Shown here: piece after piece, positions 21,725-24,577 of the stretch
Numbering within the stretch: position 1 is the first letter of the stretch
Layout: the number at the start of each line of letters is the position of its first letter
From: Armatimonadota bacterium
GTDB lineage: Bacteria; Armatimonadota; HRBIN16
DNA: 24,577 nt
Assembly: GCA_028275265.1 (NCBI GenBank)
Contig: JAPWUZ010000007.1
Coordinates: 1 to 24,577, forward strand
Direction of reading: 5' to 3'
Notes under the pieces: model-generated
The model's database searches: none
What the model saw: only the letters and a program-made list of their open reading frames with translations
What the model was told of the DNA's origin: nothing
Made by a program: the position numbers and the translations under genes

Positions 21725-23997
21725 GGCGACGGTACCGCAGAGGAAAGCAGAGGTGGGTTTTCGGGTGCATCGTGTTGCATCTCTTCATCGCCCTGCTGGT
21801 CGCCCCCGAGAACCGCTCTGCCGTTGCTCAAACGGAGGAACCGCCGCCTGCGCCTCTGCCGGCTCCAAACGCCTCCCGCAAGACCGAACGCATCGACATC
21901 GAACGCTTGGGCACGCTGTTTCTGGATGCGCAGAACAACCTGCAAGCCACCGACATCCTCGCCCGCTGGCGCGAATACACCATTCGGGCGGAGGAAGTGG
22001 TAGGCAATCTGGACAAAGGGGAATACCTGTTCAAGGGCGGCGTGCTGCTGGAGGGCGGCGGCGTGGACGCCAAAGGCGAGATATTGCGCCTGGATGTCCG
22101 CCAACGGCGGTGGCAACTACTGGGGGCGGGTGCGGACCTCCTGCCCGAGTTTCTGAAGTATCGCCTGCAGGGTGCGGTGAGGCTCTCCGGTCACGAGCTG
22201 CAGGGCGAGCGCAACGAAGCGCATTTACAACGCGGGGAGATGACCACCTGCCTGCTGGAGCATCCGCACTATCGCTTTTCCACCGGTCGCGTGGACGTAG
22301 TGGTGGACAAGCGGCTGGTGGCGCGCGACGTGAGCCTCAGTGCGCTGGGCAGGCGGCTCTTTACCATTCCCACGCTGGTGGTGCCGCTGGACAGGCGACT
22401 GTCTCGCGGTACGCTGCCACAGGTGGGGCAATCGGTAGAGGAAGGGTATTACGTCAAAACCGCGCTGGGCTACCTGCTGGGCGACAACGCAGGAACCGCA
22501 CGGATCGACCTGATGCAGAAGAAGGGAGTCGGACTGGGGATCGACCAGCAATACCTGTGGAAAGGCGCAGCAGGATTGCTTTCGTTATACTATCTGAACG
22601 ACCGCAGCCGCGGCACCCGCTCGGTCACCGCGCAACTGCGCCACGAACAGCGGTTGCTGGGTTTCGACGCGCGGCTTACGGGCGACCTGCGCTCGGGCAG
22701 TTATCTGTATTACTCCGACACACGCGCCTCCAGCTGGCAGTTGAGCCTGAGCCGAGCCTGGTCAGGAGGCAACCTGTCTCTTTTATCGCGCCTCAGCCAG
22801 CAGAGCAGCGCAGGTTATGTGTCGGACTCCACGGTGAACAGCCTCCGCTGGAACCAGCGCTGGGGTAATCGCGCCTCTCTCACCTTTTCCACCGACCTGT
22901 CACGCTTTCGCTCGCTCTCAGGAGGCGAGGTGCGCTCTCAACAAGAGCAACTGGCCACCCAGGCGGTGCTGAACGGCGACGCTGGTAAGTTTGACTGGAA
23001 CCTCACCTTCAACCGCATCGCGCCACTCGGCAGGCAGACGGGCGGATTTTACTTTGGAGGACTGGAAAAGACCCCCGAACTGACCCTCTCCACCACCGAC
23101 CGCCGCCTGTTCGGTAGAGACTTGGGGCTGCAGATGCAGTTGGGCGTGGGCAGCTTCCGCGAACTACCGCAGGGACAGTGGGTTCAGCGATTGCTCTTCG
23201 AAGCCCGCTGGAATCCCTCTCTGCCCGTGGGGGACAGAACCTCCCTGATCTATTCGGGGTTGTTTCGGCAGGTTTTCACCAGCGACGGAACCGCGCAATA
23301 CATCCTGCAGGGCAACGCCAGCTGGCAGGTGCGCTACGGTCAAAACAGCCGCTGGTACATGGACTATCGGTACCTGCGCCCCTACGGCTTCACCCCGTTG
23401 CGCACGGAGTACACGGGCACGACCAATTTTGCCTCCGCGGGTCTGGAATGGAACGCCGGTCGCGCCTTCTCCCTGCGAGCGTATACCGGGTATGACCTTT
23501 TCGCCAGGCAGCGGGGCAGCCGCCCCTGGCAGCCGCTGAACCTAGGGGTGCAATGGCAGCCGAACACCATCTGGAGCCTGAACGTGCAATCCACCCTCAA
23601 CCTGAACGAAGGGCAGTGGAACTACCTGCGTGCCTACATCCGCGCACGCAGTCGGGCGTTCTCGATGAATCTCAACGGCGTGTATGACCCCATCCGCCAT
23701 CAGTGGGCAAACGCCAGCCTGTGGCTGGATACGCAGGTCTTCAGAACTCCCCTGCGGGTGCAGACCTACCTTACGTACAACGGCTACGTCAAGCGGTTTG
23801 AAGGCAGGCAGCTGCTGTTGACGTGGGATTTGCACTGCTGGGAGCTGAGCGTGGGTTATATCGATAATCCGCTGGGCTTCCGCGCCGACCGCGAGGTGGT
23901 GTTCCGCCTGCGGATTAAGGCTTTCCCAGAAGCACAGCGATTCGGCGTCGGGCAGTTCGGTCAGCTACTGGAGACCGGGGGAGGCTGGACATATTGA
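21721..23997 (+). CDS. lptD: LptD-like outer-membrane LPS assembly protein (OstA family)
   Basis: A 758-residue protein. The signal peptide is about 1-36 (cut after RSAVA). A Pro-rich linker leads to an OstA/LptA-like beta domain (about 57-225, with IRAEEVVGNLDKGEYLFKGG), then a long beta-barrel of alternating aromatic strands to the end. Near the C-terminus, LTWDLHCWELSVGY corresponds to the conserved Cys-Trp element of LptD, and the last residue is Tyr, as for Bam-inserted barrels. LptD places lipopolysaccharide in the outer leaflet, so this marks a diderm. It has fewer cysteines than the E. coli protein, so disulfide-dependent maturation may not apply. The ATG at 21721 overlaps the comEC stop as ATGA and has AGGAGGGAG eight bases upstream. 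Divergent from model LptD in sequence; another OstA-family barrel is possible. Confidence 0.82.
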   Translation: MRRRYRRGKQRWVFGCIVLHLFIALLVAPENRSAVAQTEEPPPAPLPAPNASRKTERIDIERLGTLFLDAQNNLQATDILARWREYTIRAEEVVGNLDKGEYLFKGGVLLEGGGVDAKGEILRLDVRQRRWQLLGAGADLLPEFLKYRLQGAVRLSGHELQGERNEAHLQRGEMTTCLLEHPHYRFSTGRVDVVVDKRLVARDVSLSALGRRLFTIPTLVVPLDRRLSRGTLPQVGQSVEEGYYVKTALGYLLGDNAGTARIDLMQKKGVGLGIDQQYLWKGAAGLLSLYYLNDRSRGTRSVTAQLRHEQRLLGFDARLTGDLRSGSYLYYSDTRASSWQLSLSRAWSGGNLSLLSRLSQQSSAGYVSDSTVNSLRWNQRWGNRASLTFSTDLSRFRSLSGGEVRSQQEQLATQAVLNGDAGKFDWNLTFNRIAPLGRQTGGFYFGGLEKTPELTLSTTDRRLFGRDLGLQMQLGVGSFRELPQGQWVQRLLFEARWNPSLPVGDRTSLIYSGLFRQVFTSDGTAQYILQGNASWQVRYGQNSRWYMDYRYLRPYGFTPLRTEYTGTTNFASAGLEWNAGRAFSLRAYTGYDLFARQRGSRPWQPLNLGVQWQPNTIWSLNVQSTLNLNEGQWNYLRAYIRARSRAFSMNLNGVYDPIRHQWANASLWLDTQVFRTPLRVQTYLTYNGYVKRFEGRQLLLTWDLHCWELSVGYIDNPLGFRADREVVFRLRIKAFPEAQRFGVGQFGQLLETGGGWTY

Positions 23998-24016
23998 CAA
24001 AAGGAGGTGAAGCCAG

Positions 24017-24577
24017 GTGGTTCATGAGTTGCCACCTCAATATCTGAACAACGTTTACCTGGGCGACGTGATGGACCTGCTCAAGTCGCTCCCGGACGGG
24101 TGCGTAGACATGGTGTATGGCGACCCGGACTACAATGTCGGCATCAAATACGGGGATAAATCCTATACACGCAGCTTTGAGGAGTATATCGAGTGGTACA
24201 TCGAGCTGGCTCAGGAGTCACTTCGGGTGCTGAAAGACGATGGCAACATGTTCCTGATTAACTATCCCAAGCAGAACGCTTACTTGCGGGTGAAGTTTCT
24301 GGACGAAGCCTGTTACGCGGTACACGACTATGTATGGATATACAACACGAACGTGGGACACAGCCCGCGGAGGTTTACCACTGCCCACCGAAGCATCCTG
24401 CACTGTCGCAAGAGTGAGAACAACCGCTTTTACAAGGACCAGGTCGCGCAACCTTACCAGAACCCGACGGACAAGCGCATTAAACAGAACCTCGCGAACG
24501 GCTCGAAAGGCAGAATGCCCTACAGCTGGTTTTATTTCGACCTGGTGAAAAACGTCAGCCGCGAGAAAACAATCCAT
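24017..24577 (+). CDS. Site-specific DNA methyltransferase (N6-adenine/N4-cytosine), 3' truncated by window end
   Basis: The first 187 codons of an aminomethyltransferase, still open at the window end. The catalytic motif IV appears early, as GDPDYNVG at residues 35-42, which places it in the beta-like order with the target-recognition region next and the SAM motif last. YLGDVMDLLKSLPDGCVDMVY before it and SLRVLKDDGNMFLIN after it are the usual flanking blocks. REKTIH at the edge is where the HPTQKP-like element begins. The motif reads DPDY instead of DPPY. GTG 24017 is strongly supported: AAGGAGGTGA, a near-complete anti-16S match, ends six bases before it. It starts 19 bases after the LptD-like gene. 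Whether a restriction endonuclease follows cannot be seen; an orphan regulatory methylase is equally possible. Confidence 0.9.
   Translation, partial: MVHELPPQYLNNVYLGDVMDLLKSLPDGCVDMVYGDPDYNVGIKYGDKSYTRSFEEYIEWYIELAQESLRVLKDDGNMFLINYPKQNAYLRVKFLDEACYAVHDYVWIYNTNVGHSPRRFTTAHRSILHCRKSENNRFYKDQVAQPYQNPTDKRIKQNLANGSKGRMPYSWFYFDLVKNVSREKTIH

Overview
The window is about 24.6 kb of GC-rich, gene-dense bacterial chromosome. It encodes an LptD-type outer-membrane assembly protein, a TatC translocase subunit, several Sec-type secreted proteins and a soluble chemoreceptor, so the organism is a motile or taxis-competent diderm. Uma2 and HicB domain proteins, an internally fused MoaD-MoeB-rhodanese protein and secreted PD40 propeller proteins together recall Armatimonadota or neighbouring terrestrial phyla. 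That placement is an inference from gene content and is not proven by the sequence. I see no rRNA, tRNA, CRISPR array, transposase or phage gene.

Layout. (1) 1-2556, plus strand: the 3' end of a cysteine synthase, a JAMM (Mec+) peptidase and a ubiquitin-like carrier/E1/rhodanese fusion. Together they form a compact sulfur-carrier (thiocarboxylate) cysteine biosynthesis module. (2) 2557-2948: an intergenic stretch with a perfect-consensus sigma-70 promoter, overlapped by three operator-like dyads and pointing into the 3' end of the opposing operon. (3) 2949-10255, minus strand: a tightly overlapped five-gene operon, read alpha-2-macroglobulin, lone HicB, zinc-ribbon/TPR membrane protein, ABC ATPase, ABC-2 permease. 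(4) 10342-11857, minus: an Uma2 family protein and TatC. (5) 11976-13568, minus: a secreted protein with a Gly/Pro/Met-rich, partly collagen-like tail, followed by a hairpin terminator. (6) 13720-15924, minus: a TolB-like propeller, TsaE and TsaB; the last two belong to tRNA t6A synthesis. (7) 16077-18212, minus: a globin-coupled chemoreceptor with a C-terminal CZB zinc domain. (8) 18530-20011, minus: purF. (9) 20123-24577, plus: a ComEC-type channel protein lacking the usual metallo-beta-lactamase domain, translationally coupled to the LptD-like protein, then the 5' part of a DNA methyltransferase cut by the window end.

The most interesting items are three. In the sulfur-carrier fusion, the functional Gly-Gly is buried inside the polypeptide, next to a gene for a JAMM peptidase that could free it. 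The strong regulated promoter in the convergent gap has no convincing target gene. The heme-globin plus CZB-zinc chemoreceptor architecture is unusual. The alpha-2-macroglobulin/HicB/ABC operon is also an unusual gene association.
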